Source: an uncultured Synergistales bacterium (GTDB taxonomy: Bacteria > Synergistota > Synergistia > Synergistales > Aminobacteriaceae). Taken from it: a stretch of DNA of 43,571 nucleotides. Below are positions 28,079 through 36,651 of this stretch, piece by piece; within the stretch, counting starts at the first letter, position 1; every line of letters begins with the position of its first letter. Where the stretch lies: assembly GCA_905235395.1 (NCBI GenBank), contig CAJOLN010000002.1:1-43571 (forward strand). The letters are read 5' to 3'. Position numbers and translations under genes: made by a program. The notes under the pieces were generated by a model. It made no database searches, was not told where the DNA came from, and worked only from the letters and a program-made list of their open reading frames with translations.

Positions 28079-28774
28079 ATGATGAAGAAAATAATTTTTG
28101 CACTGATGTTTGTTATCGTGTGTACAGGTTCTGCGTCATGCACAGAATATCCTGCAATCGGAATGTGTTCAGCCAATTACGTGAGATACAGGGATAAAGC
28201 CGGAACAGATTCAGAGATACTCGGACGCATTCATGAATATCAGAACGTAATAGTCTTATCTGAGGCGCGTCATAAAGGCGAGAAATGGTACAGGATAGAG
28301 AATCCGATAGACAAAGGGGAAGCGTGGGTATTAGCTAAGTATATCTACATATACGAACCTGAAAACGAATCAAAGCGATTATATGCTCTTAAGGTGAATA
28401 TCATGCAGAACTTCGGAATCAGACCAGAGAAGACGCGTGTATTGCTAGGTAAGCCTAAGCGTGTAAAGAAAGATGAATTTTACTTTGAGCCTGCAGAACA
28501 GGATCTCAGAGAAGAGACATTGCAGTATGAAGGCTGCCGTCTGGTATACATTGAAGATGCACTGAGCACAGTTGAAGTTACGAATGAGAATTATGCGTTC
28601 GGAGATTTGCATGTAGGAGATACAAGGCAGGTTGTGCTTGATACGCTCGGAACCCCTGAAGCTGATAATCCTGATTTATGGCTGTACCGTCTGAATGACC
28701 TTGAGATGATAAATTTTGAATTCAATAAGGACGACAGGATAAAACAAATGACGCTTGAACATAATCTTGACTGA
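28079..28774 (+). CDS. Secreted SH3-like domain protein
   Basis: ANYVRYRDKAGTDSEILGRIHEYQNVIVLSEARHKGEKWYRIENPIDKGEAWVLAKYI. ATG 28079 with SD AAAGGAGG (track start 28043). Confidence 0.75.
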   Translation: MMKKIIFALMFVIVCTGSASCTEYPAIGMCSANYVRYRDKAGTDSEILGRIHEYQNVIVLSEARHKGEKWYRIENPIDKGEAWVLAKYIYIYEPENESKRLYALKVNIMQNFGIRPEKTRVLLGKPKRVKKDEFYFEPAEQDLREETLQYEGCRLVYIEDALSTVEVTNENYAFGDLHVGDTRQVVLDTLGTPEADNPDLWLYRLNDLEMINFEFNKDDRIKQMTLEHNLD

Positions 28775-28787
28775 GGAGAAAAACTTA

Positions 28788-29513
28788 ATGCCGATAATAG
28801 ACGTATACAATCTCGTTAAGATATACAAGACAGGAGATATAGAATTACGTGCTCTTGATGATGTAACGTGTTCAATCAATAAAGGTGAATTCGTGTGTAT
28901 CATGGGGCCTTCAGGTTCAGGCAAGTCTACCATGATGAACATACTCGGTTGCCTTGATGTCTTAACGTCCGGGAAATATCTTCTTGACGGAATAGATGTG
29001 AAAGATCAGAACAAAGCAGGACTTGCTGACATTCGCAATCAAAAGATAGGATTTGTTTTTCAGGGCTATAATCTTCTTCCGAGAGCTGACGCAATAGAGA
29101 ACGTTGAACTTCCTTTGCTGTATCGAGGGGTATCAGGTTCAAAGCGTTCAAAAGCGGCCAAAGAAGCACTAGACCGAGTAGGATTAGGAGACAGGATTCA
29201 CCATAGGCCGAATCAAATGAGCGGAGGACAGCAGCAAAGGGTAGCAATAGCAAGAGCAATCGTTGGGCATGCACCGATACTAATGGCTGATGAACCGACT
29301 GGAGCATTAGACACAAAGACAACGGTTGAAATCATGAAGATATTCTCAAGTCTTCATCAGGAAGGTACAACGGTAATTGTTGTTACGCATGAGCCTGACA
29401 TAGCGACATGGGGAGAACGTGTATTGAGATTCAGAGACGGACAACTGATAGCAGATGAAAAAGCTCCACAGAAAGTTACGGAACATGAAGTGAAACCAGG
29501 AACAGAAGCATAA
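28788..29513 (+). CDS. ABC transporter ATP-binding protein (MacB/LolD-type)
   Basis: VNLVKIYKTGD-like start, GPSGSGKST, LSGGQQQRVAIARA-like (MSGGQQQRVAIARAIV), LMADEPTGALD. ATG 28788 likely (track start 28755). Confidence 0.92.
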   Translation: MPIIDVYNLVKIYKTGDIELRALDDVTCSINKGEFVCIMGPSGSGKSTMMNILGCLDVLTSGKYLLDGIDVKDQNKAGLADIRNQKIGFVFQGYNLLPRADAIENVELPLLYRGVSGSKRSKAAKEALDRVGLGDRIHHRPNQMSGGQQQRVAIARAIVGHAPILMADEPTGALDTKTTVEIMKIFSSLHQEGTTVIVVTHEPDIATWGERVLRFRDGQLIADEKAPQKVTEHEVKPGTEA

Positions 29514-29526
29514 TATTTAAGAATGA

Positions 29527-29562
29527 GACTCGGAAAGCAAAAATTTTCCGGGTCTTTTTTTT
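29527..29562 (+). terminator. Rho-independent terminator
   Basis: GACTCGGAAA...TTTCCGGGTC followed by TTTTTTTT. Confidence 0.85.
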
Positions 29563-29564
29563 AT

Positions 29565-29581
29565 GGACAAAATAAGTTAAA
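29565..29581 (+). promoter_or_regulatory. Candidate CtsR operator (direct heptamer repeat)
   Basis: GGACAAA-ATA-AGTTAAA resembles the CtsR box GGTCAAA-N3-GGTCAAA, just upstream of ctsR. Confidence 0.5.
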
Positions 29582-29610
29582 CTTTCAGATTGCTAAAGGA
29601 GATGGTCACA

Positions 29611-30081
29611 ATGGAAGAAAATTTAACTCATACGATTGAGCAATACATACTTGAATTGCTTGAAGGAGAAGAAGAAAACTTTGTATCATTGAGACGTAAG
29701 GAACTGGCAGAGAGATTTGAATGTGTACCCAGTCAGATAAATTATGTTTTGAGAAGCAGATTTTCACCCGAACACGGTTATCTGATTGAGAGCAGGAGAG
29801 GAGAGCATGGATACATAAGGATATTGAGGATAACATGTGAAAATCCCGAAGAAAAGCAGAGACACATAGAGGATTTGATAGGTAACAGCATTTCGCTTCA
29901 TGGTGCGCATAAACTTTTACTGAGATTGAAAGACAGAGGATTAATCACGGACAGAGAACAATTACTGATAGAGATATCACTTAATCATGATGTTGAATAT
30001 TTTGATATACCGCAGGAAATGTTTAACAGAATGAATGCGGAAAGATTGAAACGAATGCTGAAAGGAATAATGCTGATTTAA
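29611..30081 (+). CDS. ctsR: CtsR family transcriptional repressor
   Basis: FECVPSQINYVLRSRFSPEHGYLIESRRGEHGYIRILRI is the CtsR signature. ATG 29611 with SD AAAGGAG (track start 29590). Confidence 0.92.
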   Translation: MEENLTHTIEQYILELLEGEEENFVSLRRKELAERFECVPSQINYVLRSRFSPEHGYLIESRRGEHGYIRILRITCENPEEKQRHIEDLIGNSISLHGAHKLLLRLKDRGLITDREQLLIEISLNHDVEYFDIPQEMFNRMNAERLKRMLKGIMLI

Positions 30082-30102
30082 GGCAGAAGGGAGAAAAAAA
30101 TA

Positions 30103-32577
30103 ATGTGGCAGTTCTACACGGAAAGAGGAAAGAGAATAATTCAGTTGGCACATCATGAGGCGTTGAGTATGGGGCATACTATGGTTGAACCTGAACATCT
30201 TCTGCTCGGACTGTTAAGCGAAGGCGGAGGCGTGGCATGTCAGGCATTAAGTGAACTTGGAGTTGATCCTGATAATCTTGCGGCACATATGCGTGATTTA
30301 ATCGGAACATCAAAAGATGTAATCTCAAAACCTGTTGATTTGCCATTAAGTCCGAGAATGAAACGTGCGTTAGATTTGTCGATGATGGAATCGCGGAAAA
30401 TGGGAGTGAATTATGTAGACAGTGAGCATATATTACTTGGCCTTCTTGCTGATGATACGGGATTAATAGTACAGCAGTTCAGGTCAATGGGAATAACACC
30501 GCAGGCAGTATTGAAGCAGGTGACCGAATTAATATCGAACGGGACAGGGCGGAACATGAACCGTGATTACGGGAAGCAGACAGATACGGACGGTAAGAGA
30601 AAAACGAAAGTTAGAACACCGACACTTGATCATCTTGGGACGGATTTAACGGAGCGTGCGAGAAACGGCGAACTTGATCCTGTAATAGGGCGTGAGAAAG
30701 AAATAAAACGTGTAATGCAGGTATTATGTCGAAGGACAAAGAGCAATCCGGTTCTGATAGGAGATCCAGGAGTAGGAAAGACAGCAGTAGTTGAGGGATT
30801 AGCGAGGCAGATAGCTTCAGGGACAGCTCCTGACCCATTGCAGGATAAGCGAATAGTTCAGCTAAATATGGGAACATTAGTAGCGGGAACAAAATATCGC
30901 GGAGAATTTGAAGAGAGACTGCGAAGGATAGTGAAGGAATTAACGGACAGCAAAGGAGATGTGATACTATTTGTAGATGAAGTACATACGATAATCGGGG
31001 CAGGAAATGCGGAAGGAGCAACAGATGCGGCAAATATTTTGAAGCCTGAATTATCACGTGGAGCATTTCAGCTTATCGGAGCAACGACACAAGATGAATA
31101 CCGCAAGTATGTAGAGAGGGATAAGGCACTGGAAAGAAGATTTCAGCCAATACAGGTAGAAGAACCGAGTGTAGACGATTCGATACAGATACTGAAGGGA
31201 TTGAAGGATAAATACGAAACACATCACAATGTAATATTCACGGAAGATGCTATAGATGCGGCGGCTAAACTTTCATCACGTTATATTCAGGACAGATTTT
31301 TACCGGATAAGGGAATAGATCTGATAGATGAGGCAGGAGCGCGAACGAGACTTTTATCACTAGAGCCTCCTGAATACATAAATGACATTCAGAAGGAACT
31401 GGATAACGTTCGTAAACAGAAAGAAGAGGCTGTAATGTCAGAGCAGTATGAATTAGCGACACATCTTCGTGATACTGAGCGTAAAATTTCAGACGAACTT
31501 GATCATGCATTTCAGGAATGGCATAAAGCACGGAAGAATATAAAGCATAAAATCACGTCAGAAGATATAGCGTCAGTTGTAGCAGAACAGACAGGAGTAC
31601 CAGTGAAGCAATTAACGGAAGCTGAGACGACGCGGTTATTGAAAATGGAAGAGGAGATATCGAAGAGGTTAATCGGACAGGACGAGGCAGTAAGTGCGGT
31701 ATCACGTGCAATAAGGAGAGCACGTACAGGATTGCGTGACCCGCGAAGGCCAATAGGGAGCTTTCTGTTCATGGGGCCTACAGGAGTGGGAAAAACAGAA
31801 CTTGCGAGATGTCTTGCGAGATTCTTATTTGGCAGAGATGACGCGATGATTCGAATCGATATGAGCGAATTCATGGAACGTCATGAAGTTTCAAAACTTG
31901 TCGGAGCACCTCCCGGATATGTTGGTCATGAGAGCGGAGGAAAATTAACTGAACTTGTGAGACGCAAACCATACAGCGTGATTCTGTTTGATGAAATCGA
32001 GAAGGCACACCCTGAAATTTTTAATATATTATTGCAGGTTCTTGATGACGGCAAACTCACTGACGGACAAGGCAGAAAAGTAGACTTCAGAAACACGGTA
32101 ATCATAATGACAAGCAATGTAGGAGCGAAGGAAGCACAGCAGGGTAATTCATTAGGATTTGGAATGAATGCGGAGAGCCAGACACAAAGAGATTGGGAAC
32201 GTTCAAAGAAGATAATCATTGAGGAAGCAAATAAACTCTTCAGGCCGGAATTTCTGAACCGCATTGATGAGATTGCAGTGTTCAAACCGTTATCGCGTGA
32301 TAATCTCCTGAAAATTATTGATAACATGCTTGATGATTTATCAGTAAGACTAGACACTAAAGGAGTGAAACTCGAAGTATCAGATGATGTGAAGGCAAAA
32401 ATTCTTGAAAAAGGATTCAAGCCGAAGTATGGAGCGCGTCCATTGAGGAGGGCAATACAGTCAATGCTTGAAGATAAGATAGCGGACTTCATGCTTTCAG
32501 GGAAAATGAATGACAAAAGTACGAAGATAAGTGTAAACCTCAAAGGTGAAGAGCTTACATGCGAGCTGACAAAGTAA
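30103..32577 (+). CDS. clpC: ATP-dependent Clp protease ATP-binding subunit ClpC
   Basis: Two Clp N repeats, GDPGVGKTAVVEGLA, UVR-like region, GPTGVGKTELARCLA, VGAPPGYVGHESGGKLTELVRRKPYSVILFDEIEKAH. Confidence 0.97.
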   Translation: MWQFYTERGKRIIQLAHHEALSMGHTMVEPEHLLLGLLSEGGGVACQALSELGVDPDNLAAHMRDLIGTSKDVISKPVDLPLSPRMKRALDLSMMESRKMGVNYVDSEHILLGLLADDTGLIVQQFRSMGITPQAVLKQVTELISNGTGRNMNRDYGKQTDTDGKRKTKVRTPTLDHLGTDLTERARNGELDPVIGREKEIKRVMQVLCRRTKSNPVLIGDPGVGKTAVVEGLARQIASGTAPDPLQDKRIVQLNMGTLVAGTKYRGEFEERLRRIVKELTDSKGDVILFVDEVHTIIGAGNAEGATDAANILKPELSRGAFQLIGATTQDEYRKYVERDKALERRFQPIQVEEPSVDDSIQILKGLKDKYETHHNVIFTEDAIDAAAKLSSRYIQDRFLPDKGIDLIDEAGARTRLLSLEPPEYINDIQKELDNVRKQKEEAVMSEQYELATHLRDTERKISDELDHAFQEWHKARKNIKHKITSEDIASVVAEQTGVPVKQLTEAETTRLLKMEEEISKRLIGQDEAVSAVSRAIRRARTGLRDPRRPIGSFLFMGPTGVGKTELARCLARFLFGRDDAMIRIDMSEFMERHEVSKLVGAPPGYVGHESGGKLTELVRRKPYSVILFDEIEKAHPEIFNILLQVLDDGKLTDGQGRKVDFRNTVIIMTSNVGAKEAQQGNSLGFGMNAESQTQRDWERSKKIIIEEANKLFRPEFLNRIDEIAVFKPLSRDNLLKIIDNMLDDLSVRLDTKGVKLEVSDDVKAKILEKGFKPKYGARPLRRAIQSMLEDKIADFMLSGKMNDKSTKISVNLKGEELTCELTK

Positions 32578-33227
32578 AACGTGCATTTAAAGATACATTA
32601 CCCGTCATGACAGGCTATGTAGTACTCGGATTAGGTTTCGGGATACTCATGGCCTCAAAGGGTTATAATGCGTTTATAGTTCTTTCTGAGGGCATATTGA
32701 TTTACTCAGGAACAATGCAGTTTGTTCTTGCTGATATGCTCTCAGGGGGCGTAACATTAGGTGCATGTGCATTGACTGCCTTAATGGTAAGCGCAAGGCA
32801 TTTATTTTATGGTCTCTCAATGATAGAACGCTATCATGATATTCACGGCCTGAAAAAATTTTATGTGATTTATGCTCTCACTGATGAGACATATTCATTA
32901 GTCTGTGAAGCAAATGATGCAGATTATTGTTTCATGGTCTCTCTGTTCAATCATTCTTACTGGCTCATTGGTACTCTTGCAGGTTCGCTTGCAGGTCAGG
33001 TACTGAAATTTGATGCACGTGGAATAGATTTCTCGTTGACCGCGTTATTCCTGAGTATATGTGTTGAGCAATGGCTGAATACAGATAATCACATTCCGGC
33101 TCTAACAGGGCTTATTTCAAGTGTATTATGCCTGATGATATTCGGTGCAGATAATTTTCTGATACCTTCAATGATTGTGATTACATGTTCACTTTTCATT
33201 TTCAGGAGGAAGATTGAGAATGTATGA
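32559..33227 (+). CDS. azlC: AzlC family branched-chain amino acid exporter subunit
   Basis: LPVMTGYVVLGLGFGILMASKGY...GTMQFVLADMLSGG...NARHLFYGLS-like (SARHLFYGLSM); overlaps clpC 3' end by 19 nt. Confidence 0.9.
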   Translation: MRADKVKRAFKDTLPVMTGYVVLGLGFGILMASKGYNAFIVLSEGILIYSGTMQFVLADMLSGGVTLGACALTALMVSARHLFYGLSMIERYHDIHGLKKFYVIYALTDETYSLVCEANDADYCFMVSLFNHSYWLIGTLAGSLAGQVLKFDARGIDFSLTALFLSICVEQWLNTDNHIPALTGLISSVLCLMIFGADNFLIPSMIVITCSLFIFRRKIENV

Positions 33228-33519
33228 TACGTTTATGCTCATCATAACTGCTGGTGCTGTTACTGTTTTTTTGCGCTTCATTCCGTTTATTGCATTCAGG
33301 AAAAAAATTCCGTCATTAATTCTGTATCTTGGAAGGGTACTGCCTTATTCGGTAATGGCCATGCTTTTTGTATATTGTCTCAGGAATACAGGTACATATT
33401 TTCTGCCTGAGGCTTTATCCTGCGGCCTCGTAATTTCACTTCACATATGGAAACGCAATACACTTCTGAGCATTATTGCAGGAACAGGTTTATACATGAT
33501 AATGCTTCAGTATGCATGA
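33220..33519 (+). CDS. azlD: AzlD family branched-chain amino acid transport protein
   Basis: Small TM protein overlapping azlC stop as ATGA; FLRFIPFIAFRKKIPSLILYLGRVLPYSVMAMLFVYCL. Confidence 0.85.
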   Translation: MYDTFMLIITAGAVTVFLRFIPFIAFRKKIPSLILYLGRVLPYSVMAMLFVYCLRNTGTYFLPEALSCGLVISLHIWKRNTLLSIIAGTGLYMIMLQYA

Positions 33520-33526
33520 AAAAAAA

Positions 33527-33560
33527 AGGCCCTCCTCATAACAAAGGGGGGCAAAAAAAA
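33527..33560 (-). terminator. Rho-independent terminator for the minus-strand gene
   Basis: On the minus strand GCCCCCCTTTGTTATGAGGAGGGC followed by TTTTTTTTT. Confidence 0.65.
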
Positions 33561-33562
33561 AT

Positions 33563-34291
33563 TCATCTTCTTCTGTTTGATTTTGCTTCAGGCTGGTCAA
33601 ATAATTCTTTCATTGATGCCTTAATGATATTCTCAACTACTCCCATGACATCACCGCCCTGATACTCACGGTATATTTTATGAACAACTATTGCCTTATA
33701 GTCTCCGTCGAAGTCATCAATGGAATACATTGTAGGCTGACACACGGTATAAAGATAAGTGACATCATGAGCAGGAATAACTTCTGTTTTTTCTTCCGGA
33801 ATTTTCAGAACCTCGATTAATCTTCCATGACGGTCTCGTCTTTCAACTTCACGATATACTGTGTAAGTTCTAATTTCTTCAGGAACATGTTCCGTCTCGA
33901 AGTTCTGCCATATTGACGTGCGTATGAATGCCGTATATCCCATTTCTTTGGCATGGTCGAAGAAATTTCTTGTCTTAGGGTCTGAATCGCTGTAAATGAA
34001 TTTCATATCGTCAATTAATTCATCAACAGGCTTTATTATATTCGTACCTTTTCTTTTTGTTCCTGAACGTACAGCATCAATCAGCCAGTTCATTATCTGT
34101 TTATTCTGGCTTCTCACTGGTGCTAAACTCTTTCCTGCTTTGAGTTCTGTCTCAGCCGGTAAGACAAAAATTTTTCTCTGTTCATTCAGTCTGAACGAAG
34201 GATCATGCCATACTTCAACATCACTAGCTGAAGCTATGGACGCAAACAGAAGCAATAATACGGATAAAGCTATTCTTTTCACTGTTATCAT
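33563..34291 (-). CDS. Secreted protein of unknown function
   Basis: Signal peptide MITVKRIALSVLLLLFASIASAS; no family recognised with confidence. Confidence 0.7.
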   Translation of the reverse strand: MITVKRIALSVLLLLFASIASASDVEVWHDPSFRLNEQRKIFVLPAETELKAGKSLAPVRSQNKQIMNWLIDAVRSGTKRKGTNIIKPVDELIDDMKFIYSDSDPKTRNFFDHAKEMGYTAFIRTSIWQNFETEHVPEEIRTYTVYREVERRDRHGRLIEVLKIPEEKTEVIPAHDVTYLYTVCQPTMYSIDDFDGDYKAIVVHKIYREYQGGDVMGVVENIIKASMKELFDQPEAKSNRRR

Positions 34292-34343
34292 CTCCCGATG
34301 TCAATTATAATACTGTCATTATCATACTACGGAGGAATTTAAC

Positions 34344-35399
34344 TTGTCTCTCAGAAAAGGTTTAATTATATTTATAATTCTTGCATTCGGAGTTAATGCG
34401 TTCATCATCATAAAGAGTGTTGATGCTCATACAATACATTCACTGCTGCATGCTGACAAAATAAAATTGCTTCTGGCACTTTGTGTAGTGTTTGGAGCAT
34501 GGATATGTGATGCAGGAAGGTTCTGTGCATTGTCATATGCGGCCGGAGAAAAAGTTTCATTTTCACTTGGAATAATCTTAACGTGGCTGAACTATTTCGG
34601 AAGTGCAGTTACACCTATGCAGTCAGGAGGAGGCCCGTTTCAGGTGTATGTGCTGTATAAAAAGGGAATTCCTGTAGGCAAGGGAATAGCGATAACATTA
34701 ATGCGAACAATGCTGACGATTTTAATTCTCACGCTTTCTGTTCCTGCTGCATTATTGCTTGACCCTGAGATTTTAGCCGGAAGTCCATTCCTCAAGGGAT
34801 TAGTCTCGTATGTATTTGTTGTGATACTGGCTACATGGGCATTTGTGGCATTCACGATAGCAAAACCAGAACTCATCAAGAAACTTGCACGCGTGATTGT
34901 GATGTGGCTTAGGAGATTTAAATTCATGAATTCAAATCGCAGAGTGATAAAAATATTTCAATGGTTTGATCATGAAGTTGATAATTATATTCTGAACTTC
35001 AAGTTAGCATTCAATTCCGGAAAATTCTGGCTCATACTCTCTGTTATTCTCTCTGTACTGCATCTTCTCGCATTGTTCTCAGTTCTTCCTGTCTTAATGT
35101 CAGCAGTGGGATTGAAATTTAGATATGTGCAGACGATTGCGGTTCAGGCAGTGTTTATGTTCATACTGTATTTTGTGCCTACACCTGGAGCGAGCGGAGT
35201 AGCAGAAGGAGGCGGAGCATTACTGTACAGTATTTTAATGCCTCAGAACATGGCCGGTATCATGTCTATAATATGCCGTTTCTTCACGGATTACATTTCG
35301 ATATTTATGGGAGTAGTTGTCGTGATTCGTATGTTAGGCTGGGGAGTGACGGAGAACATTGCGCGAAACAAACGTGAAGGTGATATGAATAATGCGTAA
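34344..35399 (+). CDS. Lysylphosphatidylglycerol synthase TM region / flippase-like membrane protein
   Basis: WLNYFGSAVTPMQSGGGPFQVYVLYKKGIPVGKGIAITLMRTMLT...YFVPTPGASGVAEGG (flippase-like family). Confidence 0.85.
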   Translation: MSLRKGLIIFIILAFGVNAFIIIKSVDAHTIHSLLHADKIKLLLALCVVFGAWICDAGRFCALSYAAGEKVSFSLGIILTWLNYFGSAVTPMQSGGGPFQVYVLYKKGIPVGKGIAITLMRTMLTILILTLSVPAALLLDPEILAGSPFLKGLVSYVFVVILATWAFVAFTIAKPELIKKLARVIVMWLRRFKFMNSNRRVIKIFQWFDHEVDNYILNFKLAFNSGKFWLILSVILSVLHLLALFSVLPVLMSAVGLKFRYVQTIAVQAVFMFILYFVPTPGASGVAEGGGALLYSILMPQNMAGIMSIICRFFTDYISIFMGVVVVIRMLGWGVTENIARNKREGDMNNA

Positions 35400-35952
35400 A
35401 TGGTTCTTCAAAATGCGCGGAGGTTTATGGACATTGCTATTTGTGTTCATGCTTATAATCTCCCGTGTTCCTTCATTCAGCCAAATAATTTATGGTCTTG
35501 TGTTAATTTTTGCAGGTCAGTTATGGCGTTTATGGTCAGCAGGAGTAATCGGCTTATATCGCGGCGAGAACGTGAAAGCACTGAAACTTTCAACTAAAGG
35601 CCCGTATGCGTTAATGCGTAACCCTTTATACTTCGGAAATTTCATGATAGGCATAGGCTGGGCAGTTATAGCAGGATTAAATGCCGTGATAGTTTTCGTA
35701 ATTTCGTTCATTGTGCTTTATGTTCTGGTTATTATCCCATATGAAGAAGATTTCCTGATGAAAAAGTTCGGAGGTGAATATGAATCATATTGTGAAAGAG
35801 TAAAACGTTTCTGGCCTGTGAAATTCACGAAGAAAGACATAAATGCAGATTTTGATGTTAATGTGATAATGCGCAGTGAGATTCACACGGTAATATCAAC
35901 AATTGCGGGAACTTGTATAATACTAGCTGTGAGTATATATAAAGGAGCGTGA
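35392..35952 (+). CDS. Isoprenylcysteine carboxyl methyltransferase-like membrane methyltransferase
   Basis: STKGPYALMRNPLYFGNFMIGIGWAV...IPYEEDFLMKKFGGEYESYCERVKRFWP. Confidence 0.85.
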   Translation: MRKWFFKMRGGLWTLLFVFMLIISRVPSFSQIIYGLVLIFAGQLWRLWSAGVIGLYRGENVKALKLSTKGPYALMRNPLYFGNFMIGIGWAVIAGLNAVIVFVISFIVLYVLVIIPYEEDFLMKKFGGEYESYCERVKRFWPVKFTKKDINADFDVNVIMRSEIHTVISTIAGTCIILAVSIYKGA

Positions 35953-35958
35953 TGAAAA

Positions 35959-36558
35959 ATGTGTGAGGCGAGGAAGACACAAAAGAAAAAGATAATGATG
36001 AGTGATTTGATGAATGCTATTTCTGAATCTGAATACCCGCAGTACATTCTTTATGCAGTTGAACAGGTTCAGGAATGGATGAAAGAGATGATAAATCCAG
36101 AAACGGAGCATAGTGAAGATGCAGATATATTCAGTGCATTGTTTCAGTTTGCAGATGACGAAGATGAATTGAGCAGACTTACTGCCAGGCTTGAGAGCGT
36201 GAAGGAATATGCAGATGTAATGCCGTGTTCAGAAATTCCTAACGGCAAGCCCGATGCGGTGATAGTGAGTATAGCACCTTCAGACTATGAATCAGGATTA
36301 CGTGACGCAATAGATTATGCGGCAGTCTTCAACAGAGGAAGCTGCAGGAGAGTATGGATAATCAGTGACACGTTTGTATTCGATGAGATAGCGAAGTATA
36401 TACATCATGTAGATGCATTGAGTGAGCAGGGAATAACATTGAGGTACATACTGGTAACGGCATGGGGGTGGGTTGAAATGCCTCTAAGCGGGAACATGGC
36501 CGCGAAGCATAATTTTATGTTTCAGGCAGAGGAAACCAGACGAAGAAGGAAGAAATAG
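35959..36558 (+). CDS. Protein of unknown function
   Basis: Intact ORF 6 nt after the methyltransferase stop; no family recognised. Confidence 0.6.
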   Translation: MCEARKTQKKKIMMSDLMNAISESEYPQYILYAVEQVQEWMKEMINPETEHSEDADIFSALFQFADDEDELSRLTARLESVKEYADVMPCSEIPNGKPDAVIVSIAPSDYESGLRDAIDYAAVFNRGSCRRVWIISDTFVFDEIAKYIHHVDALSEQGITLRYILVTAWGWVEMPLSGNMAAKHNFMFQAEETRRRRKK

Positions 36559-36614
36559 ATTCATTCATGAATTGCGGACTTCGAAGAAGAAAAATCTTTG
36601 AGGTCTGCATATTC

Positions 36615-36642
36615 AAATTCATAAAGGAAAATTCATAAAGGA
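36615..36642 (+). repeat. Perfect 14-bp tandem duplication AAATTCATAAAGGA x2 carrying the Shine-Dalgarno
   Basis: Read directly; the second copy supplies AAAGGAG upstream of ATG 36652. Confidence 0.9.
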
Positions 36643-36651
36643 GATTGACAA

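Noticed and set aside
30611-32543. Long minus-strand ORFs inside clpC (30611-31066, 31512-31874, 31926-32543)
   Set aside because: Fully antisense to a strongly conserved ClpC frame; low-complexity Leu/Ser-rich translations typical of shadow ORFs.
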